From Oscarella lobularis (taxonomy: Eukaryota; Porifera; Homoscleromorpha; Homosclerophorida; Oscarellidae): DNA of 64,000 bases. The notes under the pieces are model-generated. The model ran no database searches, had not been told where the DNA came from, and was given only the letters and a program-made list of their open reading frames with translations. Shown one piece after another: positions 55,472 to 64,000 of the stretch. The number at the start of each line of letters is the position of its first letter. Positions within the stretch are counted from its first letter, which is position 1. A program made the position numbers and the translations under genes. The stretch spans positions 1,922,001 to 1,986,000 of the forward strand of contig NC_089182.1 of assembly GCF_947507565.1 (NCBI RefSeq), given 5' to 3'.

Positions 55472-55541
55472 CAAGTACCAAGCGTATTTGCAGCGTTCCC
55501 GGGACTCTGTACGCTAGCCGCTTCTTGTATGGTAGCTGTCC
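55472..55541 (+). pseudogene. 5' remnant of a sialyltransferase copy
   Basis: About 70 bp matching the start of the intact copies (TACCAAGCGTATTTGCAGCG, then TTCCCGGGACTCTGTACGCT), corresponding to the PSVFAAFLGLCTLAA anchor. It lacks the initiator ATG and stops matching after the anchor region, about 90 bp before copy 3. Confidence 0.7.
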
Positions 55542-55631
55542 AAAATTTTCGCGGGCGCACGCCCCCCTCCCCTAAATCAGTTCCGAATATAAACTCACGC
55601 GACCAAGGTTCTATTTCTGGTTGCGTTTACG

Positions 55632-56717
55632 ATGCCGCTAAGAGTGCCAAGCGTATTCGCATTCCTGGGACTATGTGCGCTGATCGCGTCTTGCACAATC
55701 GTGGCTTCACTCTACTTCTATCACCATAGCTACATCAAACATGAGAATATAAAAAAAGGCCGAGAAATCGCCCCGGCTTCAATGCTGGCCGTGCTGCGGG
55801 CCAGCGTTCCGGCTTCAACGCCAGTCGTGAAGCCGCGGGCCATCGTCTCGACTTCAACGTCGGTCGTGAAGCAGCAAAGAGCGACGAAGTTGCCAGTGAT
55901 TGACGTTCTTTGCTCAGGGACACGCCCAATACTCAGGTGCGTAAGAAAGACCGCGCCGACGTCACTGCCAGTGTTGGATGGCGTGAAGTCGTGGAAGTAT
56001 CGTTTAGCCAACAATGCGGATTTTTCTCGCTATAAACAGTTGTCCTCGCGTCACGAAACGTGCGCGCTCGTCGGCTCGTCCTACAATTTGATAAAGAACG
56101 AATTTGGCGCCGAAATCGATTCGCGCGATCTCGTCGTGCGACTCAACGATCCGCCCGTGAAGGGCTACGAGAAACACGTCGGCGCTCGTCCCGCCGACAT
56201 TTCCGTATTTAATTATGTGATGGCGAAAACCCTGAAGAAGTGCGCGGAGCCTCCTCGAAACGGATCTCTCATGGTCCAGTGCTCGTTTGCAGTCGATAAA
56301 GACGACGATAACACTTCGGCCGGGGCTATTAATACCCAGTGCGCGGAGTCCACGTGGAAAAAGTATGGATTGAAGACGTATTTTATGTCCAGCTACGTAT
56401 TTGGGGCAGCTGAGCGAGCTTTGGCCCATCAGCCGATGCTTCAGTCAACAAAAGCAAAAAAATATAAACCAACGTGCGGACTGAGAAGCATTTTTTTCCT
56501 GCTTGATTTGTGCAAAAATCTGCACCTGTACGGCTTTGGTGGCACCACGGATAAAGATCCTTACAAATATTATTTGAATTCTACAACTAAATACGTGTAT
56601 GAGAAGAGTATACATGATTTTGTTGGAGAGAGTCACTTCATAGACGATTTTGCCAAGAGCGCTAATCTGTCGGCATTTGGCTTATTGTGGAACGGAAGTC
56701 TCATAGTTCATCGATGA
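55632..56717 (+). CDS. GT29 sialyltransferase-like protein, copy 3
   Basis: Intronless, 361 residues, the longest copy because of a repetitive Pro/Thr/Val stem (ASMLAVLRASVPASTPVVKP, AIVSTSTSVVKQQRATKLPV). Anchor FAFLGLCALIASCTIVASLY. Motif L: ETCALVGSSYNLIKNEFGAE, IDSRDLVVRLNDPPVKGYEK. Motif S: PTCGLRSIFFLLDLCKNLHL. Motif VS: HDFVGESHFID. Looks functional; the longer stem may alter Golgi retention or release. Confidence 0.9.
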   Translation: MPLRVPSVFAFLGLCALIASCTIVASLYFYHHSYIKHENIKKGREIAPASMLAVLRASVPASTPVVKPRAIVSTSTSVVKQQRATKLPVIDVLCSGTRPILRCVRKTAPTSLPVLDGVKSWKYRLANNADFSRYKQLSSRHETCALVGSSYNLIKNEFGAEIDSRDLVVRLNDPPVKGYEKHVGARPADISVFNYVMAKTLKKCAEPPRNGSLMVQCSFAVDKDDDNTSAGAINTQCAESTWKKYGLKTYFMSSYVFGAAERALAHQPMLQSTKAKKYKPTCGLRSIFFLLDLCKNLHLYGFGGTTDKDPYKYYLNSTTKYVYEKSIHDFVGESHFIDDFAKSANLSAFGLLWNGSLIVHR

Positions 56718-56859
56718 TGAGTTATAGTAATTGGACAGGCGTTTTTGACAGTTTGTGCGTGCGTGGCAGCTATCTCTTATATAGACCAACGTGCGGATTG
56801 AGAAGCATCTTTTTCTTGCTTGATCTGTGTCAGAACATGGTAGCCTCGCGGAGCCAGGC

Positions 56860-57055
56860 CCTACTGAGCAGGGCGTGGTCCTCACTGCAATGGATAGTCT
56901 ATACGTTTAGTTACTTCCTCAGTAGAAAGTTCGTTCAGCGCACGTAGTTACGTAGTATTGGCGCCAATCTGACGTACTGTACACCACACATCGCCTTGGG
57001 GGCTGTTTGGTGGTGAAGTCCTACGAGCAGTGAGGACCACGCCCTGCTCAGTAGG
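56860..57055. mobile_element. Short inverted-repeat (MITE-like) element
   Basis: A 29-base sequence at 56860-56888 (CCTACTGAGCAGGGCGTGGT...) recurs as an exact reverse complement at 57027-57055, enclosing 138 bp with no open frame. Similar words, GTCAGAACA(T)G(G)TAGC, flank both ends (from 56829 and 57056) and may be remnants of the insertion site. The size and structure fit a non-autonomous DNA transposon; the family is not identified and no transposase is present. Confidence 0.6.
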
Positions 57056-57077
57056 AGTCAGAACAGTAGCGCAACGT

Positions 57078-57103
57078 GGGGGGGGGGGGGGGGGGGGGGG
57101 GGG
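57078..57103 (+). repeat. Poly-G run
   Basis: 26 consecutive G bases directly right of the inverted-repeat element. Length may be inexact through sequencing or assembly slippage. Confidence 0.9.
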
Positions 57104-57462
57104 ATTTTGTCGACGTAAGGAACCGTACTGTTGTGTGATTACAAAATAAACACATGTGTATATACACTACTACTTTAGACAGCATATTTAGGTTTATCGC
57201 CTGCTCAATCCTTTTTTATGCATACAGATGACGATCCTTACAACTATTATTCTAAATCTAAAACTAAAGACATATGTGATATTAGACTACATGATTTTGT
57301 TAGAGAGAGTCACTTCATAGACGATTTTGCCAAGAGCGCTAATCTGACGGCATTTGGCTCATCGTGAAACGGAAATCTCATAGTTCACCGATGACGTATT
57401 AATGCGCATGTTCATGACGTTCCCTGCCCCCAGAACGCTCAATGGTTCAATGGTTGTTTACA

Positions 57463-58512
57463 ATGTCACTAAAAGTGCCAAGCGTATTTGCAGCGTTCCT
57501 GGGACTCTGTGCAGTGGCCGCAGCTTGTATGATAGCGTCCCAAGTCTACTACTTTCAGCACTACTACTATCACCATAGCTATATCAAACAAGAGAGTATC
57601 AGAAAAGCTCGGGACATCGTCCCGACTTCAACGCCGGTCGTAAAGCCGCGAAGAGCGACGAAGTTGCCAGTGATTGACGACGTTCTTTGCACAGGGGCAC
57701 GCCCAATACTCAGGTGCGTAGGAAAGCTCGCGCCGACGTCACTCCCAGTGTTGGATGGCGTCAAGTCGTGGCAGTATCGTCTTGCCAAAAATGCGGATTT
57801 TTCTCGCTATAAGCAGTTGTCCTCGCGTCACGAAACGTGCTCGCTCGTCGGCTCGTCCTACAATTTGATGAAGAACGAATTTGGCGCCGAAATCGATTCG
57901 CACGATCTCGTCGTGCGACTCAACGATCCGCCCGTGAAGGGCTACGAAAAACACGTCGGCGCTCGTCCCGCCGACATTTCCATATTCAATTATGTGATGG
58001 CGAAAATTCTAAAGAAGTGCGCGGATCCTCCTCGAAACGGATCTCTCATGGTTCATTGCTCGTTTACAGCTAATAAAAACGATGATGACTCCACAGTCGA
58101 CAAAGCCGTGACTTCGGCTGGGGCTAGTACCCAGTGCGCGGAGTCCACGTGGAAAAAGTATGGATTGAAGACTTATATTATGTCAGATTATGTATTCAAG
58201 ACGGCTAAGAGAGCTTTGGCTTATCGGTCGATGCGTTGGTCAACGAAAGCAAAAATATATAGACCAACGTGCGGATTGAGAAGCATCTTTTTCTTGCTTG
58301 ATCTGTGTCAGAATCTACATCTGTACGGCTTTGGTGGTACTACAGATGAAGAGCCTTACAACTATTATTCTAAATCTAAAACTAAAGACATATATGATAT
58401 TAGACTACATGATTTTGTTGGAGAGAGTCACTTCATAGACGATTTTGCCACGAGCGCTAATCTGACGGCATTTGGCTCATCGTGGAACGGAAATCTCATA
58501 GTTCACCGATGA
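57463..58512 (+). CDS. GT29 sialyltransferase-like protein, copy 4
   Basis: Intronless, 349 residues from the ATG at 57463 (MSLKVPSVFAAFLGLCAVAA), the start matching the other copies; an ATG at 57442 would add MVQWLFT. Motif L: ETCSLVGSSYNLMKNEFGAE, IDSHDLVVRLNDPPVKGYEK. Motif S: PTCGLRSIFFLLDLCQNLHL. Motif VS: HDFVGESHFID. Nearly identical in its 3' third to the pseudogene 1 kb upstream. SSX2IP starts about 200 bp downstream. Confidence 0.9.
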   Translation: MSLKVPSVFAAFLGLCAVAAACMIASQVYYFQHYYYHHSYIKQESIRKARDIVPTSTPVVKPRRATKLPVIDDVLCTGARPILRCVGKLAPTSLPVLDGVKSWQYRLAKNADFSRYKQLSSRHETCSLVGSSYNLMKNEFGAEIDSHDLVVRLNDPPVKGYEKHVGARPADISIFNYVMAKILKKCADPPRNGSLMVHCSFTANKNDDDSTVDKAVTSAGASTQCAESTWKKYGLKTYIMSDYVFKTAKRALAYRSMRWSTKAKIYRPTCGLRSIFFLLDLCQNLHLYGFGGTTDEEPYNYYSKSKTKDIYDIRLHDFVGESHFIDDFATSANLTAFGSSWNGNLIVHR

Positions 58513-58716
58513 CGTATTAATTAAAGGAGCACTTCAGCGTTATTTGCACATTGTTATTTGCACACATTGTTTTGAGCTGTACTCGCGCTACGAAAAACCC
58601 GTACACTTCCCCATTCCTTGTCGAATGAAAGCGGCAATTTGGAAGTGACGCGATTCGCGAGCCAAGACACGGACAGAAGATCGAATTTCGTCGCTGTTGG
58701 CTGGCAGGCGCTTCTC

Positions 58717-60708
58717 ATGGACGCGGGGAGCGAAGAGGAAAGCGAACTGACGCGCTGGGCACGCTTTCTAAATGCCGTACGCGAGCGAAACGTTGTATGC
58801 AGCACAATGCCGAGACGTCTTCTAGGAGATAACCGCTTTGGGATTCGAATCGTTTCTCGAAGAGACCCAAGAGGCGCAGCCGAAGATAAATACCCTGCAG
58901 CTCGTTCGCGCGGCTCGCGATATTCTTCTCAAGCACCAAACGGGCGTTCGTGCGCGCGACGAAATTCAAACCAAGTTCGTAAAGGCTGATTAGTTAATTA
59001 ATCCGGCTAAAATTAATAAACAATTATGGGCTTTTTCTAGATTGCAGCGATGCGCTAGCGATGCCGATCACGCGCGAACCATGAACACTCGCTTTCAGGT
59101 AGATACTATAGGGCATCGTCCTGCGGAGACTCTTTGTCCTGAGAGGGAATACTATATATTAATTAATTAATGTACTTGGACTATCTGCTTCCTACAGGAT
59201 CAGATTGTTCAGCTTGAGAAGGACTTGGCGTCTTTGCGCGAGAAGGAGCGTCAATTTCAGGTTAACATACGCGGTCTCACGCAGAAGTTGCAGGCGGAAA
59301 AGGAGGAGGGAAAGCGAGTGCGTTCGGTCATGGTTCAACGAGCGACCCAGTACGCGCACGAGACGCGGAAGAAGGAGAAGGAGAATAACAAGCTGAAAGA
59401 GAGACTCTCAAGTGTAGGAAGACAGAATAAATACTGTAGATGGTTTTTATTTCATTTTGATTTCATCAGCTGATGGGCGACAAATTGCAAGGCGGAAAGA
59501 TTGCGGGAGACGTGTTGAATAAGGCTAAAGATGGAAAACGAAAGCTGTGGAGTACCGCGGCTAGGTGCGTCCATATATATAAAAAGAGTAGTGTCACAAT
59601 ATACATTGGAAAAGCCATAGCAGCAATTTTTCTACGAGAAAATGTGGCACCTGATTTGATTTGTGCTTTTTTTCTCTTAGGCAAGAAGAGGAGATGCATC
59701 GCAAGGTGATCAGCAATTATGAAGAACGGCAAAGGGTGAGTGATGTAAGCAGACACATCTCATGTTGTTTCATGCTGTCTCTGTCTCGAATAGGAATTAA
59801 TTAACGAAAATACGACGTTGAGGGAGAGTCTCGCCGCCATGCAGCGAGAATTGCAAGTAGTACTGAGCAGTCACAGAACCGGTGCCAGGGCACTGGAGAC
59901 GGTACAACGATGCGACGACGGATGATCATCAATCAATTAATTAATTAATTAATTAATGGCATTTTTATGTGTGATAATCAAGTCCGAGGATGGAGGGGAA
60001 ATCCACGAGACGGAAACGGACGGTGCTGCTGTACCTTCGGAGCACTTTCACATGCCGTTTGAGCTCGTGAGAGATCGTGAGCGAAAGAGCTAGAGACGCT
60101 GGCTCGATCGTCGAGACAGGCGCGCGTTTGCTTTAGGCATAGAAACGAGTTTGAAAGAGAAATGGGAACGGCTCAAGGAACGCATCAAGCGACTCGAAAC
60201 GCTGAAAGGTGACGATGTAATTCATTCATTCATTCATTCATTCATTCATTCATTCATTCATTTATGCGTTCTCTGGCAAGACGCGAGATCGGTGGAAAAG
60301 AGACGACGACGCGAGACGGATCGACTTCGTCGCGAAGTCGAAGAATGCACGTGCGTGATCGAGGAGCAAGAGAAAATGCTTCGGGTGAGAAGAAAGAACG
60401 TTCGATGTTTTCTAACGACACTGTTTCTGTAGGAACAGCTCAACACTAAAGTCCCCGCCTCCAAGACGCCGCCTTCGAGTAGACGGAAAGACGAAATGAG
60501 TACAACGCCCACCTGTATCCGTTCTCTTTTTCTCAACCCCTCCCCTTATCTTCTCTTTCGACTAGGCGTTTCCAAACAGAGAACCGTCTGGCTCGAGGCG
60601 AGTCCCTTATTCTCTCCGGCGCCCGTTTCGAGGCAGCTACAGTCGCGCGGCGGTTTGCCGCGCCCCGCCGCGCCCATTGCCGTGCCGACCCGAGACGTTT
60701 CCGACTGA
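58717..60708 (+). CDS. SSX2IP: SSX2IP / ADIP (Msd1) centriolar satellite protein
   Basis: Start placed at ATG 58717, MDAGSEEESELTRWARFLNA. The next conserved block, EITALGFESFLEETQEAQPK then INTLQLVRAARDILLKHQTG, lies in another frame, joined either by a ~51-nt intron (GTACGC...TTCTAG, 58776-58826) or by a one-base shift. Later exons give a long coiled coil matching ADIP: LREKERQFQVNIRGLTQKLQ, VQRATQYAHETRKKEKENNK, DVLNKAKDGKRKLWSTAAR, QEEEMHRKVISNYEERQR, ELVRDRIETSLKEKWERLKE, and EEQEKMLREQLNTKVPASKT. It ends AAPIAVPTRDVSD at 60706. The protein anchors microtubules at centrosomes, is needed for cilium growth and in vertebrates links afadin to alpha-actinin. It is shorter at the C-terminus than human. 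Confidence 0.88.
60220..60262. repeat. ATTC microsatellite
   Basis: Ten or so ATTC units in an SSX2IP intron. Confidence 0.9.
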
Positions 60709-60916
60709 TAATTGTGTCCACCGGACGCGGGGGAAATACTAGGCGAGGCGGCTATTAGGATAACAGAAGTTGTGTGCATGATGTGTGAGGACTTTTTGGG
60801 CGTCACGTGATTCAAACGTCACTCCGCATTCGTTTCTTTCTCAACGTGCACCTCTCTCCTTTCTGTTGTCACGCCTCTTCGCCCGTCTCCCGTCTTTCGA
60901 GTCTGTTTGCGTTCAC

Positions 60917-63900
60917 ATGGCCGTGTTCTTTCCCCGAAAAGCGGGCGTCGGGATCGTTCGGGGACCGCTCGCTGTTTCCGTCCTTCTGCTCTTCGTCACG
61001 AGTGTTTACGGGCTCGACGGAGGTGAGTGGTAGCGCGAATGGGTCGTACGCGCGATAAGGGGCGATACGCGTTCGTTTGTGGCGGAGAAACCTTTGGGGT
61101 TGGCTGCGGGCAATAAAAATGGGTGGGGAAGAGTGGGCGTGGGTGGGATCGCTTCACGACGGTCTTTCTCTTTAGAAAAAGTGACGAGCATCTACAGTCC
61201 TTACAAGGTGACGTCGTCCAGCTCCTTTGTTTCTAGAAGCGGACCGTACAATCATCCTCCTGAATGGTCCGTCGAAGGAACGTCCACTCGAATAAACTCG
61301 TGTTTCGTGTCGAAGATAGAAGCCAATCCTTGGTGGACACTCGAGCTTGACAGTTCTAGAGAAATCAAAAACATTCAAGTTGTGACGCCGTCTAGCCTTC
61401 GTACTGGCGTCAACCTTGCGAACTTTGACCGTTTAGCAATGTACGTGAGTGACAGCAGTTCCATTAGCGGCAACAAAACTCAATGCGGAGCAACCTTTAA
61501 TCACCCTAGCAATGGAAGTCTTCCCGAGAGTGTCCCATTTGAATGTGGCAGTCTGACTGGTCGTTATATTCACGCAACAGTTGATCCGAGTGGCAGCAAT
61601 GGGCAACTGATTCTGTGTGAAGTCATCGTAAACGTTGCAAACGGTAAATACTAAATTGCCACTTCCTCTGACTTAAATTACACATGTTTGACAGATATAT
61701 CGACTCTGACCAATCTCAGTCAATTGAAAGCTGAAACTGTCCAGTCTTCAGAAGTGAGCTCAGCAGATCTAGCAATTGACAATGATTCCTCTTCATCTGA
61801 TTCCAGCAAGTGCTCTTCTACTACGAGTAGCACTGATCCTTGGTTGAGAATTGATCTTCTCCAACCGTACTACGTGACAGAAGTGAAAGTGAAATTTTTT
61901 GGTGACGGTGGAAGGAATTCGTCTGTGGCTGTCGGTAGCTCAGTTACCAACAACGGAAATAGCAATTATCAATGTGGAAGTGTAATCACCCATTCCACCA
62001 ACAATGGAAGTTATTTCAGTTTTGTGTGTAATACACCTCAACTGGGTCAATTTGTTAACATCAAGAGATCTGGTTCTTCTCTTCAACTGCAAGTGTGTGA
62101 TGTTCAAATTGTTTACAGTAAGTCACGCTATCAGCGTCAGTCCTTGCGTTTAATGTCTTCTTCTAAACAGAATCAGTTTTGGACATTTACCACGAGGGAA
62201 AGATTTCTGTTCAGAGTGAAATTTCCGGATGGCAAATGTGGAAAGCTGTAGACAGACTTGATTCAACTCAAAACAGTAATTGTTTTCGGTCGGTGAAGGA
62301 GGCAAGTACATATTTGCGATTAACGCTACCGTCAAACACCGTAATTTCCTCTGTCTCCATTCTTTCACAAAGCAATCGTTTAAGTTACCTGAATGGTGCA
62401 TCAGTGTATGTTGGAAATTTAACAAGCGGGAGCGGAACGGACAATAAATTGTGCGGTACTTGGACAAATGATGGCAGTAATCCTATTGTCATTAACTGTA
62501 CTGACGACACAGCAAATGGGATTTACGTTTACATTATCAGCCGGAAATCACGCTACGCAATATTGTATTTGTGTGAAGTTGAATTGTACACTCCAAGTGC
62601 GTATTATGCATTTAGAAACTCTCTTTCTCTACATTGTTTCTTCGTAGGCTGGTCCAGTTGGGGCGCATGGTCATGTTCATCATCATGTAAACGAACTCGA
62701 TCCAGAACGTGTCAACCGCCTAACTTCACCTGCGGAGGAAAAACGACAGAAATGGAAGAAGACACCGCATTTTGCCAATGTAATATTGTGTTGCTTACAA
62801 TATAGAGAGGCTTAGCTGACGTCGTTTTTATAGCGGCCAGCACAATAGTGACGAATCCTCAAGGAGCAACTGTGACCGAATTTCAACCTATCTCTTTGAC
62901 GTGCACCATTGATCGTGGCTGTAGCAACGTCACGTGGTTTAAGGACGGTTCAGCGATTGCATTGGGTGGAACAAAGAGTGCAGCTCTAACGGGAAATACA
63001 AGCACACTGAGCGTGTCATCTGCTGAAACGGCAGATGCGGGTTCATATTACTGTCAGGCAAGTAATGGTATAGGATCACCTGCAGACTCTTCCACGGCGT
63101 CTGTGACTGTAAACTCAGCAGTCGTCGATGGTAAGAGCAGTGTAGATAATCGAGTCCAATCGTTTTCTAAGAGTGAATTTCTAGTTCAACCCAAATCAGA
63201 GGCTACAACGATAGGACAGTCCGTTTTGTTTGATTGTCAAGTGGCTAGCGATGTTCCTCTGTCTGAGCTTTCTTGGAATGATGAAGCAAAGCAATTAAAC
63301 AGTTCTGATGCGGATGTTACTATTACTGAAGCGTCTGGAAAGTTGCAACTAACAGTAATGCCATCCTCGGAGACAGCATTTAAAAACTACACTTGCAAAT
63401 ATTCAACAAAGTCAGCAAGTGTTAGCGTGAAAAGAGGTGTGTTCATTTTATCATTGTAGAAATAATGTCGAGTTTCCCTTTAGATGGTGGCTATACTACG
63501 TGGGGAAACTGGGGATCGTGTAGTAAGACTTGCGGAGGAGGAACGCAATCGCGTTCACGGTCTTGCACGAATCCAAGTCCGTTGAATCAAGGAAACGACT
63601 GCAGTGGGCCAGCGTCTGACAGCCAGGATTGCAACACGCAACTGTGTGGAGGTAATACAAAAATAATTACTATGGAACGATTTATCACGTTTTTGTAGGC
63701 CTACCGACTATTACAACAGGTCCAACAGCGAATGCTGTCAACGTAAGCGGAGAGTTGATTGTCAAGTGTGAAGCTAGTGGAGATCCTGCGCCCTCTTCGT
63801 TTCGTTGGTTTCGAAACGGGGCAGAATTGAACAACGGGGTCTCAAGAGTTACAATTACTCAATCAGCCGATTCAAGCGCTATGACCTTGTCTGGAACATT

Positions 63901-64000
63901 GACTATAACGAGCGTGCAACCTTCGTCCGAAAATGGCAAGTACGTCTGTCAAGTGACCAGTCCTTACAACGTCAGTACCAGCGTAAACAGCTCAGAATTG
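60917..64000 (+). CDS. Modular lectin-like / TSP1 / Ig extracellular protein (5' part)
   Basis: ATG 60917 begins a signal peptide (RGPLAVSVLLLFVTSVYGLD). Then follow, one per exon with phase-1 introns: three jelly-roll (F-type lectin/discoidin-like) domains (SCFVSKIEANPWWTLELDSS, DPWLRIDLLQPYYVTEVKV, CFRSVKEASTYLRLTLPSNT), each closing with a LCEV-type Cys; a TSP1 repeat (WSSWGAWSCSSSCKRTRSRT); Ig domains (ISLTCTIDRGCSNVTWFKDG ... DAGSYYCQASNG; VLFDCQVASDVPLSELSW); a second TSP1 (WGNWGSCSKTCGGGTQSRSR); and another Ig starting LPTITTGPTANAVNVSGELI. The window ends inside that domain, so a membrane segment cannot be checked. The mix suits a matrix protein or a self-recognition/adhesion receptor. 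Confidence 0.85.

Larger units (their letters stand above)
56779..57401 (+). pseudogene. Broken fifth sialyltransferase copy, interrupted by an element
   Basis: 56779-56835 matches motif S of copy 4 (GACCAACGTGCGGATTGAGA shared). The match resumes at 57233-57401 with the C-terminal end (CCTTACAACTATTATTCTAA; motif VS and the HR stop region). Between lie ~400 bp of unrelated sequence with the inverted-repeat element and a G run. The 5' two-thirds of the gene is gone and a Trp codon near the end has become TGA (57364 region), so it is dead. It is closest to copy 4, indicating recent duplication. Confidence 0.85.

Noticed and set aside
60220-60262. ATTC run considered as a CRISPR-like or functional repeat
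   Set aside because: Simple microsatellite in an intron; no spacers.
1-64000. tRNA, rRNA, CRISPR arrays, LTR or Polinton-type elements
   Set aside because: None recognised by eye; only the short inverted-repeat element in the sialyltransferase array looks mobile.

Overview
The window is a compact, gene-dense stretch of an early-branching animal genome. It has no bacterial operon features. Genes are split by many short GT-AG introns (often about 45-80 nt), neighbouring start codons are sometimes only 25-60 bp apart, and the content is metazoan: SPARC, vitellogenin, UNC5-like ZU5/death domains, LIN54, STIL, HOOK and Ig/TSP1 receptors. Intronless tandem GT29 sialyltransferases plus SPARC in such a small genome suggest a sponge, most likely a homoscleromorph. 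That is inference from gene content and compactness and is not proven by the window.

Layout. 0-11 kb: end of an RG-rich protein, a Tctex-type dynein light chain, a large vitellogenin-like lipid transfer protein, and a HOOK dynein adaptor. 11-19 kb: HMG-CoA synthase, a Menorin/FAM151-type membrane protein, tRNA dihydrouridine synthase DUS4L, mitochondrial CDP-DAG synthase TAMM41, a short PP1 glycogen-targeting (CBM21) protein and an intronless secreted propeller-like protein. 19-27 kb: a coiled-coil/ZU5/UPA/death protein, then two tandem SPARC-family genes; the second carries a ~614-residue C-terminal tail in which about one residue in five is tryptophan. 27-43 kb: MICOS10, CFAP299, FAM234, BLOC1S6 (pallidin), an unrecognised coiled-coil gene, two tandem small secreted proteins, SPATA1, a KCTD9-like BTB/pentapeptide protein, a secreted sialidase, LIN54 and an NDUFA11-like subunit. 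43-52.6 kb: a nucleotidyltransferase-glucuronokinase fusion, STIL, intronless HDAC3 and an archaemetzincin. 52.8-58.5 kb: four intact GT29 sialyltransferase genes with broken copies, a fragment of the neighbouring SSX2IP gene and a small inverted-repeat element. 58.7-64 kb: SSX2IP and the 5' part of a modular receptor/matrix protein (lectin-like domains, TSP1, Ig) that runs off the window.

Themes. Several genes serve the dynein/centriole/cilium axis (Tctex1, HOOK, CFAP299, SPATA1, STIL, SSX2IP). Another set acts on surface glycans and matrix (sialidase, sialyltransferases, glucuronokinase fusion, SPARC pair, TSP1/Ig protein). The most unusual item is the SPARC with the tryptophan-repeat tail: its dense W-x-x-W spacing matches the C-mannosylation consensus and I know of no described family like it. 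Exon joins were made by eye, so gene spans are firmer than individual splice sites.
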